From: Arenicola marina
Taxonomy: Eukaryota > Annelida > Polychaeta > Arenicolidae
Length of the DNA: 64,000 nt
Direction of reading: 5' to 3'
Assembly (NCBI GenBank): GCA_964019135.1
Contig: OZ025257.1
Location: 19,991,971 to 20,055,970 of the forward strand
In this document: positions 37,160-46,770 of the stretch, in pieces
Position numbering within the stretch: the stretch's first letter is position 1
Layout: each line of letters opens with the position of its first letter
Notes under the pieces: model-generated
The model's database searches: none
What the model was told of the DNA's origin: nothing
The model's input: the letters and a program-made list of their open reading frames with translations, nothing else
Translations under genes and position numbers: made by a program

Positions 37160-39417
37160 TTTTTTTTTTTTTTTTTTTTTTATATATATTTTTATTTTCA
37201 TAACGTGGTTACAGTACAAAAGTAATATATTTCAGATCCATAATAAACGCATAGCATTACAGTACATTGCTTGGTACACCAAAAACGACGTTTTTACAAC
37301 AATAAAAGCACTTAATCATCTCTAAATATTCATGAAATTGCACATAATGGGTTCCCATTTGTTCTTAAATATAATAACAGACAAAGAAGGTTTTTGTTCT
37401 ACCGCGGATTTTTCCACAGCATAGTAATACTTAACACTATTGATGGCACTTTGATAATTTGGAATCTTTGTGGCCCATTTACAAATATAGAAATATTTCT
37501 TCACTATTAACACTAAATGATTTAATAATCTACTATGTAGCGAGGTAACTACCCCCAGTATGATGGATTGCATAGACACTTCGAGCACCAGATTTGGGTC
37601 TTTAACCAATTTGCTATTTTGTTCCATATGGGCTTGACAAATATACAACTATACAATCAATGGTCAATAGTTTCCGATTCATTTCCACAAAATGCACACG
37701 TATCGGAGCTCACAAATTTACATCTATATAGAAAGGTATTTGTTACTAATGCTCTATGAAGAATAAATATACTGGAAGCTCCTCAAACGTTCATCGACAG
37801 TGGCGGTTACTGGTAGTTTGTAAAACTGTTTCCATTCTAACTCTATTTGTGGTTCCGATATTTCCTCCCATTTCGTTTCATTAACAATGTTATATGGCAA
37901 AGACTCAACGAATACATTACACAGATGGTTGCACAAGCGTTTTACCTTCAAAATAGCGTCTGTAAAGTTATATGTAACGGATGCCTGTTTCCCATGCAGT
38001 ACGGAACATTGTTCTTTCCAGTCTATTGGTATAGAATGCAAAAAACCATAAAAATCTACGAAATTTATGTCTAGTTTATATCTGTTTACAAAGTGTTTCC
38101 AACCCAGAAAGAGTCCATTTTCATCCACAATATCATTAACAAAAATAACCCTTTTTTTATAAATTCTTCTTTTCGTCGTATTAAATTTTCATTTGTTATA
38201 AAAAAGGTGTTCCACAGAGGCTATTCTAGAACGTTGATATCAACCTTGCAGGTTTGCCTAAAGTGGTACCACGATTTAGCTACATCGGCCCAAAATGGGT
38301 TACTCATCAACGCAAAGTCACCTAAAGACTGTAAATCCAATTCCCAACATAGTGCTTTTTCGCCACATATCGTGTTACAAAACAAGTCTTGCCAGGCTCC
38401 CCCACTTCCAATTAATTTTGGTACGCAACATATTTTCAAGGCCTTTAACATTGATTCGATATGTGGGAGATTGATTCCTCCAGACTCCAACCTATTAGCC
38501 GAAATTTTGACCTCTTGCCATTCCATAAAAAACCTCGAATGGCTCATTTAATTCTAACTAAATACCGTTTTCCAGGCATAAGCAAGGCTGACATGATATG
38601 GATCAGTTTGGGCAGTGCAAGTGTCTTGACAACAGTGACCCTTACTCGAAGAGATAAATTGCGCTTACCATATAAATTCTGGTAGTCTCCATCCATAATT
38701 TAAATCAATCATACTGCTCAGATCTACACTGAATTTAATCCCTAGAAGTTGGAAGTGCCTTACCCACGCCAAGGGTAGGTCCGTACGGATAGGCTGCCTA
38801 TGATCCGGCTTACCTAACCATATGGCATATGTCATTCAATGGTGATCTTCAACCCTGAACAATACTCAAATCGTTTTAGTAACCTTAACACATTTCTAAG
38901 GGATAATTCGCTTCCGTCTAATAGAATAAATGTATCATCGGCATATTGCCCAACTTTATATTGTTTCCTTTCAATCTGAATCCCTTTCATTGTGTTATAT
39001 TTTTTAATTACCATGGCCAGGGGCTCAATACATAGTATAAATAAATATGGTGACACTGGGTCACCTTGCCTGCATCCTCTGCCGAGGGGAAAAAAATGCG
39101 AGAAAAAAACATTATTTATAACGCAGCTTATAGAATCTTTATATAAAATATTGAACCATTTTCGAAAAGAACACCCAAAAGTATACCGTTCCAACACTTG
39201 TAATATGTATTTCCAGCTCAGAGTGTCAAAAGCCTTTTCGAAATCTATGATTAACATCAGGCCCGTTCTGCCCTTTTCAATTAGATAGTGCATAACATCA
39301 TAGACCAACCTTGTGTTTTCTCCAATATATCTGTTTTTTAGAAAGCCTTTCTGGTCCGAACATATAATATCGGGTAATACCTTTTTCATTCTCTGTGCTA
39401 AAACGCCTGATAATTTT
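37160..39417 (-). mobile_element. 5'-truncated L1-like (L1/Tx1-group) LINE with poly(A) tail, U5 only
   Basis: The plus strand shows a 22-base T tract at 37160-37181, which is the poly(A) tail of a minus-strand element. An AATAAA-type signal lies just upstream of the tail (37186-37200 region). The body runs to about 39417, where unit sequence resumes at TTGGAAAACCTGACTTCATC; the same sequence is uninterrupted in U3 near 20823. The insertion replaced or deleted about 10 bp of the target and left an extra ATGGCCCCA next to the tail, so no clean target-site duplication is seen. It is truncated inside the reverse transcriptase. It is present only in U5, so it inserted after the units separated, yet it has several stops and frameshifts. 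Confidence 0.85.
37322..39417 (-). pseudogene. L1-like reverse transcriptase C-terminal part, broken
   Basis: The open part at 39389-38832 (185 codons, open upstream to 39417 as KLSGVLAQRMKKVLP) contains DQKGFLKNRYIGENTRL, motif A DFEKAFDTLSW, motif B GRGCRQGDPVSPYLF and motif C QYADDTFILL. These are typical of the L1/Tx1 group. Downstream pieces in shifting frames are 38547-38221 (SGGINLPHIESMLKALK), 38128-37754 (FVNDIVDENGLFLGW, INFVDFYGFLHSIP) and then a zinc-binding-like CAFCGNESETIDH with a downstream YSC, interrupted by a stop near 37660. The tail peptide at 37648-37322 is the remaining C terminus. The endonuclease and ORF1 are absent because of 5' truncation. Not functional. Confidence 0.85.
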
Positions 39418-40203
39418 TTGGAAAACCTGACTTCATCTATATGGGTGGAATTTAACTAGTTTCCCGTATTCAAGAAGATACCGATGTGCTAAACGACTGG
39501 ACTCTCACTGTGACACCATTTTGCATACAATACGTTATTATGGATAGTCATTATTTACCCTGAGACAACACTCATATCAAATTGATAAAACAGATAGAAA
39601 TGTAATAAAAACCAAACTGACATGAAGACAAAAGCATGCAATAAAAGCGATATACGTTGCATGATCTTTGTGGGCTGTTTCTTGGCTCATGTCGTAGTAA
39701 TCTTGCGGATTAGGAACGCTGTATTTGTGTTGTCGAGGGCGAACCAACCCTATATAAAAAAAGGCGATGAAAGCGGCCCTTTAATAATGCTATATGTTTC
39801 GAAATGTGCTGGGCTTTCTTTAGATGAAAAGCAATCTCATAGGGTAGGAAGTCCGCATGTGTCTTATTTTTAAGCTCAATTACTTCGTGTTACGCTATTG
39901 ATATTGCGAAATTGACTCCGGGTATCACGACGTTGATCTTTCAACGATTTCCATCTCCCGCCACACCCAGCACATTAGAGACATGGCAATACCATAGTAA
40001 AGCCACGAATTCCCACAACCAGGGCTCGGGACTATTGGGGGATTGGTTTCTGCATACCATTTGGTGGCGAGACTGTGTGCAAACATTTCAACACATGTGG
40101 AGTCCAACGAAGCAATTCAATTCCACTCACACTAGGGTCGGTGGCTGCCGGAAAGAACAACATGGCTAGCGAGAGCGGGAGAGGGTGGGAGGCGCAAGCC
40201 GGG

Positions 40204-40224
40204 GTTGGGGGGGGGGGGGGGGGT
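40204..40224. repeat. Poly(G) tract in U5
   Basis: A long uninterrupted G run stands where U1 has only a short G-rich stretch (about 7300-7322). Poly(C) runs occur at 16569 and 31399. Such tracts differ in length between copies and their assembled lengths should not be trusted. Confidence 0.7.
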
Positions 40225-42093
40225 AAAGGCGGGAGCCATTGAACTGAATTGATGGAGTTACGGGGTCAACTCTACGGAAATCGTTTAAAGTCAGTCGCTC
40301 CCCAGTCATGTGATTACCACCACAGACGATCGGGGCGCCCCCTGTATTGAACGTGAGAATGAGATATGTAATGGATCGGTTTTTGTCTTTTCGATGCTTG
40401 CCTTGTGGGAAATATTGATTTATTTGAGGCTTCCTAACCACCGAGACGGAATGAAAGAATGAATGAGTTGTTGATTTTGGTGATTTACGCTATCATTGTA
40501 GACACAGACGCTAATCCGTGGCAAAGAACCTCCTGGACATGGCGATAAATGTCATGTTAGACAAGTCTCATATTTAGACAGTACCGAGAAGGACTAGATG
40601 AAGGCGTTTAATTTGGGATTCACATTCTTCCTTGGCCGTTAATTGAATATCTTTCTCAAAGTCTAATGAATTCAGTGTTACAACCCTACATGATATATTT
40701 CAATTAGTATTCTAATTATTTTTTAAAATATTAAACTAGATATTTAACTGCGTAATATATTTGACATCAATACCTGGTATGTTACACTTCTAAGGAAATT
40801 CGTTTATTTTCTAATAACCATATTGATTGTCCGATATATTCATTTCATATTCTAGCATATTCGTTAACTGTAATGTCTTTGATGACATTTTTAGATCTTG
40901 CGAATAAACCACACATAAATCCAGGCTACATGTTACATTTGTTATGCATAAGTCACTGACGAAAGTACCATTGTTATGTAAGCCTGGCGTGTACTTCCTC
41001 TGGTGCACATACAATTGAAAAATGCACACAAGAGGACCTGCAACCAGGCCATGACCAAACAGGTTAACTGACCTGACGTCTCGTGTGTTGGACTAGTTAC
41101 GTTCCACACAAAGGCCTCCAGGACGGTAATTTGTCCTCTAAAATCCCATTTCCAATTGGCTCCCGGGAGCAGTGTCATTGTGTCGGCACTGACCGCGGAG
41201 ATCCGCTTTGCTAGAATTACAGCTTTGTTCATATCTCCCCGCCAGTTCTCCCGCCCCAACTGTGCAGTCTGGTTTTGTCCCCTCCCGACCGCCACCATTG
41301 TGTGCTTGCTTTTTACCACCCTTCCCGCCTCGGTTTCTGTCATCAGACGCGACCTGTTTCAATATTTGTCTGCCTCATCACGCGGCTCACGGAGATCACA
41401 TGACCGGAAGTCGAGTGCGACCACGTGTTTTCACCCAGGTACCCGGATGTCGGGCCCTGTCCCTGTTTTGAAGTCAGAATGGGTCATTGCGCGGGCGTGG
41501 CCCGGAGGGGGAGGGGTGGTGTCACAAATACAATTAAACGTCACACACAGCGCCACTTTGTGTAGGCGTAGGTCAAAAGACAGACTAAGCAATATCAGCT
41601 CCGCCTACTCGGCAGTCCTGTTGGTGAAAGTGTGAAAAGATAGAGGCGTCGGCTCCAAGAATATCAAGGTTAAATATGTAGTTTCTTTGGCGGTATTCAG
41701 AACGTCGCAAGAGTTGTTCAGAAGAGATCGGTAATCAGAGCCTTGGATAAGTCATGGAGACAATGACAACGTTGGGTAATTCGGAACATAACAAATGTAA
41801 ATTTCAAGGCGAGATTGATTGAAACAATCGTGCCAATAATCACATTGGCATAGTTCAGAACACATGAGTGATTAAGGAATTCGTTTATTCCTGTATACAA
41901 CTAAACAACCTCTCTGCGTGGCAGTCGAATGGACTGAGCCATAAGCTTGTTTGAATGCAATGGCGCTGACCGAGTGCAATGGCCCATGAATAATATGGGC
42001 AGCCGAATCGTTTATTTCTGTCCGTTACATTCAAGCTATTAGAGCAAGTCAAAGATGTTGGAGTTACCACTTTATGTGAAACAGTTACGTATT

Positions 42094-42196
42094 AGATAAG
42101 GAATGAGTTGTAGGTCCTTATTGGGATCGAAGAACTTCGAGGCGTAGCCGAGAAGTTGTGAGATCCCAATAATGACCTACAACTCATTCCTTATCT
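42094..42196. mobile_element. Fold-back hairpin 1, about 150 bp right of the U array edge
   Basis: The arms read AGATAAGGAATGAGTTGTAGG (left, minus its last base in strict pairing) and CCTACAACTCATTCCTTATCT (right), with TTATTGGGATC and GATCCCAATAA continuing the pairing inwards. A GAACTTCGAGGC loop region closes it. There is no coding capacity. It directly abuts the second fold-back at 42199 and shares the word GGTCATTATTG with it, so both probably belong to one element or one family. Confidence 0.65.
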
Positions 42197-42198
42197 GG

Positions 42199-42383
42199 CT
42201 TAATGCCTACTTCTATTGTTTCCTCCGAGGAGGCGGCGATGGCATGGAGTATGTGAGCGAGGGGTCATTATTGTGACGGAACTATAATCACCCGCTCTGG
42301 TACAATAATGACCTCCTGCTCACGGTCCGCAGGTCCTTACCGGCAAAACACGACTCCGAGGAAACAATAGAAGTATGCATTAA
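42199..42383. mobile_element. Fold-back hairpin 2, nested palindromes
   Basis: The outer arms are TTAATGCCTACTTCTATTG plus TTTCCTCCGAG (42200-42230) and their complement CTCCGAGGAAACAATAGAAG plus TATGCATTAA (42354-42383). An inner palindrome has arms at 42253-42274 and 42302-42323 (GGTCATTATTGT and ACAATAATGACC) around a 27-base loop. Together with hairpin 1 it makes a composite fold-back of about 290 bp, suggestive of a non-autonomous DNA element. No target duplication is certain. Confidence 0.65.
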
Positions 42384-43700
42384 TATGTTATAAACAATGG
42401 TATCGTGGTGATTCCAGGTACTACTGTGAACATGTTCACGTCCAGATAACGACGACACAGTAGAGTTCAGAGTTCAATTCATTTATATAACTAAAAATAT
42501 AAATATGTACATGGTTATAAATATATATATACATTACAGAGGTATTTAAGTTTAAGAGACAGATTAATGGCCCTCTTTATATATCAGTACACAAATGCTT
42601 TGATGACGGATTACGTAAGTATAACATAAAACAAACAAAACGTATCATACAAAGGGGTAATATTAACTACGTAGCAGTTTCCAATGGTGCAGTTATATGA
42701 GCAATTACGCAGAATAGTGACTTTTTGGTAGTTTATGAAAGCATGTGTGCTGTGTGTATCTATTTTTGACCGAACATTGATCAGCTCATTATTAATTAAA
42801 TTTACAAGACTATGTCTGATACACTTAAGGGCAAAGAAATGTCTGGCTCTACTAGTAAAAACATACGATTTACATCCGGTATTATTGTTTAAACAGAGGT
42901 TCAGAGTGCGCATTCCATTTACTTAACGTAGTCACCCTATTAGTTTTTTTTCTGTAGTTGAAGCAAACTGCTGCAGTCAATAAGTAACCGAAAAACTATA
43001 ATGCTTGGTCCATGAATCATCTTTGCAATGCGATTCCTGCCGTTAAATGATTTAGGAGCCGCGTTTGTCAGAAAGGAAAAAAACTTTATGTCCATTAAAC
43101 ATTCGCACTGCCAACGGCCCCCCCCCCCCACCCCCCCTCTCCCCACCACAGTCACCCGTCCATCGCAGAGCGGCAGACCGACATTCAATGGACATACAGA
43201 ATATAGTACGGGAAGTCTCCCGGCTACACTCGTATTCCGGTGAATAGATTCCATAGTTTTTACATCTGCCTGGCCGTCATATCCAATTCTAAGCGATTCC
43301 TGCTGGAATATTTATCACCATCAAGCCCTATACATGTCCCCGTGTAAATTATGGACTAATAAAGAGCTATGGGCATGTCCATATGGTATTCACATTACTG
43401 TTTGTCACACACCACATGAGTAATACCCCGAGCCCGTGTTTCTTCACCAACCACAACACCACAGGCTGCCGTGCAGGAATCCTGTTTTGTTCATCAGTTC
43501 ATCAGTATTTTTTAGCGTAGGAAATGTTTTGGACGACTGATAAATGATTTACAATGATAACCGAACAGCATGTTTCGCATACATTCAGGCCCATGTGCCC
43601 ACGCGGTCGCTAAGCAACTCCTAATTTATAGCGGAAATGGAATGGTTGCCCCGCTACATTGATACCAGATCCGGGTGGTGCCATACCTGTAGCAAAACAT
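42384..43700. other. Spacer, no supported gene
   Basis: This stretch is AT-rich to about 42900 and then mixed. A minus-strand open frame of 100 codons (42913-42611) has a cysteine-rich end (NCSYNCTIGNCYV). Its style recalls degraded retroelement C termini, but I do not recognise it and claim nothing. A poly(C) stretch (43117-43140) produces proline-rich chance frames. Short TA runs occur near 42520. Nothing else is visible. Confidence 0.5.
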
Positions 43701-43892
43701 TTTATAGAACTCTATAGAATGTTTATAGAAAAATCTATAGAAGTATGATTTTCTATAGAGCGTTTTACATAATTCTATAGAACGATTATTTTCTATAGAG
43801 CGTAAACATCAATTGTTATAGAAAAAAAAAATTCTATAGAAGGTGTAGGGATACTTCTATGGAGCAACTAGTTTCTATCGAACGTATATAGA
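43701..43892. repeat. Degenerate TTCTATAG short tandem repeat
   Basis: The palindromic core TTCTATAGAA or close variants (TTTCTATAGAGCG, ATTCTATAGAACG) recur about a dozen times in 190 bp at irregular spacing of about 10-25 bp. It lies immediately upstream of a strong splice-acceptor-like tract at 43912-43931. Confidence 0.7.
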
Positions 43893-43931
43893 GATAATAT
43901 TTCGACAGAGCCATTGTTTTTCCTTTTGTAG

Positions 43932-44134
43932 CCGGTTATGATCAGCTAGGGGAGACCGACGCTAAAAGTAACAGAGGTAAGTTGAAACACTACGAATATG
44001 TTGATGTCCATTCGGTAGTGGACGCTGATTTTCTGCAGCCAGGAACAGCTCGACTAGCGCCATTTTTGAGGCAAACGACAGTATCGAAATTGCAAACCAG
44101 AACAACTTATGGCCATAATTCGAATTTGCCACAC
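43932..44134 (+). CDS. Candidate internal exon of an unrecognised gene, tyrosine-motif tail
   Basis: A pyrimidine tract TTGTTTTTCCTTTTGTAG ends at 43931 and could serve as a splice acceptor. The frame is open from there to a good donor GTAAGT at 44135. The peptide begins after a split codon as GYDQLGETDAKSN, continues KHYEYVDVHSVVDADF and LQPGTARLAPF, and ends at TTYGHNSNLPH. It contains YDQL (YxxL) and YEYV/YVDV (YxxV) words, as in cytoplasmic tails of some membrane receptors, with 14 residues between them. The exon ends in phase 0, which fits the candidate next exon at 44462. A second perfect donor (AGAG then GTAAGT at 43977) lies inside it, so a much shorter exon is an alternative. No family is recognised and no upstream exon was found in the window. 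Low confidence. Confidence 0.3.
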
Positions 44135-44461
44135 GTAAGTAATTTATTATTCTGCCATGAAATGTGTTTTGTTGCATGGACGGTACACATAGCCCAACCT
44201 ATTATGCAGTCGTTGACAAGGTGACATAATGACAGTTACACTAGGTCAAACATCACATGTCTCACTTTTTCCTAACTAGCCAGTTTATTCTTGTGTTCCA
44301 TGACGGGTAGGTGGGGGTAAGTTGTAACACAAGTGCGCGGGGTATATTGTAACACTGTTACAATCTGCCCTAATCTGCGTTTCTTCGTTCTCAATCCCAG
44401 CCAGGGTTCTGTAACTTACCTTTGCTCGTGTTATTACTTTGTGCTCTCTATTTTCTATCAG

Positions 44462-44524
44462 AACGGTGAAGAAGTGCAAGAGGGGGACCAAAAGCAGAAA
44501 ACACGAGGCTTCATGATGACATAG
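44462..44524 (+). CDS. Candidate terminal exon (with 43932-44134)
   Basis: A pyrimidine-rich tract, TGTGCTCTCTATTTTCTATC followed by AG, ends at 44461. In phase 0 the following bases read NGEEVQEGDQKQKTRGFMMT and then a TAG stop at 44522-44524. The phase agrees with the exon at 43932-44134 across a 327-bp intron with GT and AG ends. A short charged C-terminal tail is plausible, but 20 codons carry little evidence, and no clear AATAAA follows within 200 bp. Confidence 0.25.
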   Translation, partial: NGEEVQEGDQKQKTRGFMMT

Positions 44525-44799
44525 TTCTCAGCGAGGGCTGCGAAGTAGTAAATTTGTCCCATTATACTCTCCAGATATTCAAAACCAGAGGAAAGGTCTG
44601 GAAAGGGACTTTTGGGCCCACGGTCAATCGGAAGCAGACTGTCGACTATTGGCCACATCCAATAGTTTCAAATGGCACTATTCATTGCAGCACTGGTTTT
44701 CGTGCGAATTATCAATTATACAGTTCCAATCACTAGTAGTCTGCGCCAAAATGAATGCGCCAATGTACATGTATTGTTCAGTGACAGTTTTAGACAAAG

Positions 44800-45480
44800 C
44801 TATACATTCTGCCCATAATTACTTCACTTTTTTACAATAGTAAATTTTTTTATAGTTTCATACTCGTTACCGCAAAAGCCACACATCAGAGTTAACTATT
44901 TTACTCATGAAAAAGTACCTATTCGTTACGTATGTCCCGTGTAAAATCATTCTCCTTAAAAACTTCTCCTTTAGTGTCGTTCACCGGTAATTTATCCTGG
45001 GTAATTTATACAATGTCTTCCATGTCTCCCGTTCTACTTTTACATCTAAAATATCGGACCATTTACGCTCATCATTTCAACCGTATATCAGTGATTTAAC
45101 TTATGTTTAAAGTTTCGTTGCACACACGCTTCAACTGTTTATTTAATTAGTAAATTTACAAACAACTGATTTTGGCTTTATTCCTCCTCTTGACATTTCA
45201 TATGTCTATTATCTGGGAATATAGTGGCTCAGCCCGAAGAAATCCGCAAAATTTATTAGGATATTAAAATTTATGCAAAATTCATTCCAGTCCAGCAACT
45301 CCCCTTGTTCGTTAATAAAATCATTAATAAAAATTATACCTATCTTGATAAATTCAGTTATTCTACATATAGCATTTTTATTAGTCATAAATTAAGTATA
45401 TCACAACTGATTCGTACATAGTTCGGTTCAATGCCTGCATTTGTGCAACGTTGTTTACTTTTTTAACCGCTTGCCAGTGG
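44800..45480 (-). pseudogene. Second, older L1-like LINE fossil
   Basis: Translated on the minus strand in drifting frames, this stretch aligns with the C-terminal part of the L1-like LINE in U5. IFINDFINEQGELLDWNEF matches IFVNDIVDENGLFLGWKHF, and INFADFFGLSHYIP matches INFVDFYGFLHSIP. KWSDIL, later WKTLYKLP, matches KWEEIS, later WKQFYKLP. Further on LHGTYVTNRYFF and a ruined zinc-binding word (NSDVWLL, then YYC) follow. Numerous stops make it clearly dead and older than the copy at 37160-39417. Its ends are not sharply definable. Confidence 0.7.
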
Positions 45481-45540
45481 AGGTTAATGTTGTTACTATT
45501 TACCCCAACCTCTGTTACTACATGCCCCAGCACGGGGTAA

Positions 45541-46032
45541 TTGTCACACGTTGACATTAAATTTAAATTATGGAGTTTCCATAGTCTCTATCGAGTTTGA
45601 ATAGTTTCCATACCAGTCTTACAACTGACGGCACGTACAACAACGAGCTATGGATTTAACACACGTACGTTTTCTGCGTCAAGCGAACGAGAGGTTTGAG
45701 GAATTCTGGAATATATTCTGTAAAACTACTCCTGGAAGCGATATATGAAGTGATACCGACGGCACGGCACTATTTCAGGTAATATTCGAAGATTGAATCT
45801 ACGATCCAGGAACGTTGGAAGCCTTGTCGGCATATTGACTTTCGCACCTGTAACCTGCTGCGAAGTGAGAATAGCGGCGGAGCCTATCCTTCGGACAATA
45901 ACATTAGCAGCATGAGGTGTGAAGGTCTGCCCAACGGCCGTGCCCGTTCAGCCGAGACGGAGTTGATGTTGGACTTACCAAAGGCGACCTTGAACTCTGC
46001 ACCATGCACTGCTGCGACGTGCGTCTTCTTTG
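45541..46032. other. Spacer, no supported gene
   Basis: This is mixed-composition single-copy-looking sequence. It contains an AGTTTCCATAG-type word (45586) related to the minisatellite at 46033, and palindromic AACACACGTACG words near 45658. No open frame of note and no recognisable element is visible. Confidence 0.4.
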
Positions 46033-46530
46033 GAAACTATGGAAATTCTATGAAATGTTGGTGGTTTAGGTCACTTTTGTGCACATGAAGGCTAAACCGG
46101 ACAAAGGAACCTTCGGGACGATGAAAGATAAAGGAATGAAATACGCCTCAGATTATGTGCCGGAGCCCGGATTTGAACCCAGGACTTGCGGTCGAGTACG
46201 CTAATTACTACAATAGGGAGGCACCCGGAAGCTCAATGAAGACTCGATGGAAATTCTATGGAAACACTATGGAGATTCTACCTACATTCCATGGAAATTC
46301 TGAGAACTATGGAAATTCTATGAACATTCTGTGAAACTATGGACATTCTGTGAAACTGGAAATTCTATGGAAATTCTATGGAAATTCTATGAAAATTCTA
46401 TGGAAATTCTATGAAAATTCTATAGAAATTCTATGAAACTGAAAATTCTATGAAAACTGGAAATTCTATGGAAATTCTATGAAAACTATGGAATTTCTAT
46501 GATAATTACATTAAAACTCTATGGAAATTC
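46033..46530. repeat. Minisatellite with an 11-bp ATGGAAATTCT-type unit, interrupted by a SINE
   Basis: GGAAATTCTAT units occur first at 46033-46060 and then, after a tRNA-derived SINE (46075-46225), as an almost continuous run from about 46236 to 46530 with variants (ATGAAAATTCT, ATGGACATTCT, GAAACTGGAAATTCT). The run passes directly into the GGGGCA tract at 46533. The SINE may have landed in the repeat and split it. Confidence 0.85.
46075..46225 (-). mobile_element. tRNA-derived SINE, copy 1
   Basis: On the minus strand the head reads GTGCCTCCCTATTGTAGTAA, then TTAGCGTACTCGACCGCAAG (A-box and anticodon region), then GGTTCAAATCC, a near-consensus polymerase III B box. It closes with GGCAC, complementary to the starting GTGCC. 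About 75 bp of body follow (ATCTTTCATCGTCCCGAAGG, TTCCTTTGTCCGG, GTGCACAAAA). The T stem and acceptor stem have mismatches, so it is not a working tRNA. The second copy at 46771 shares the body. The family cannot be named without a library search. Confidence 0.7.
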
Positions 46531-46532
46531 TA

Positions 46533-46705
46533 GGGCGGGGGCGGGGGCGGGGGCAGGGGCAGGGGCAGGGGCAGGGGCAGGGGCAGGGGCAGGGGCAGGG
46601 GCAGGGGCAGGGGCAGGGGCAGGGGCGGAACAGGGGTGGGGGCAGAACATGGACAGGGGCAGGGGTAGGGGCAGGGGCAGGGGCAGGGGGGCAGGGGCAG
46701 GGGCG
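46533..46705. repeat. GGGGCA hexanucleotide tract
   Basis: About 28 copies of a six-base unit run in a block: first GGGGGC, then GGGGCA, with two interruptions near 46630-46655. Because the unit is six bases long and stop-free, every frame encodes a dipeptide repeat: Gly-Ala, Gly-Gln and Gly-Arg on the plus strand, and Pro-Ala, Pro-Leu and Pro-Cys on the minus strand. The G runs predict strong G-quadruplex formation. Chance open frames of 64-133 codons here should not be annotated as genes. Confidence 0.9.
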
Positions 46706-46770
46706 TCACCCACACTGTGGCCAATGCATCGCATATTTAACTGAAAGCGAAATGAAATAAGTTTGAAGCC

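Larger units (their letters stand above)
1..41945. repeat. Tandem array of about five large A/B-type units (U array)
   Basis: The same sequence blocks recur in the same order and orientation five times. Examples are the phase-mark block (about 2, 9138, 16406, 31236), the block with CCACGTGTTTTCA and GGTACCCGGATGTCG (about 8262, 15345, 22697, 30180, 41421) and the block with AGACATCGGCGC (about 4213, 11478, 19065, 26143, 35536). Units differ by substitutions, by deletions of 1-2 kb and by mobile-element insertions. U1, U3 and U5 are one type (A) and U2 and U4 the other (B). The array starts before the window and its right edge is near 41945, where similarity stops about 300 bp short of the next phase mark. 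Open frames are short, differ between copies and are repeatedly interrupted, so I read the unit as non-coding. It may be satellite-like or a duplicated intergenic or intronic segment. Confidence 0.9.
31236..41945. repeat. U5, array unit of type A, last of the array
   Basis: This unit starts at the fourth phase mark and is the most complete one. It contains the left block, the middle block with CRE-like palindromes (about 32704 and 33326), a tRNA-like element (34065-34143), the A-type 1.2-kb segment (about 39900-41400) and a private L1-like LINE (37160-39417). It lacks the CR1-like LINE, the TA hairpin and the U1 insertion. Similarity to the other units ends near 41945, just after GTCGAATGGACTGAG, so the array edge truncates the unit. 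No host gene is visible. Confidence 0.8.
44312..45530. mobile_element. Possible DNA element bounded by imperfect inverted repeats
   Basis: At 44312-44357 the plus strand reads GGTGGGGGTAAGTTGTAACA, then a second copy GGGGTATATTGTAACAC. At 45484-45530 the complementary strand reads GGGGCATGTAGTAACAGAGG, then GGGGTAAATAGTAACA. The two ends are thus imperfect inverted repeats of about 45 bp, each built of two direct GGGGTAnnTnGTAACA half-units. The interval holds a candidate terminal exon and an L1-like relic, so it would be a composite. A related word, GAGGTAAGTTGAAACAC, is at 43974. Similarity is visible but imperfect and I assign no family. Confidence 0.35.
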
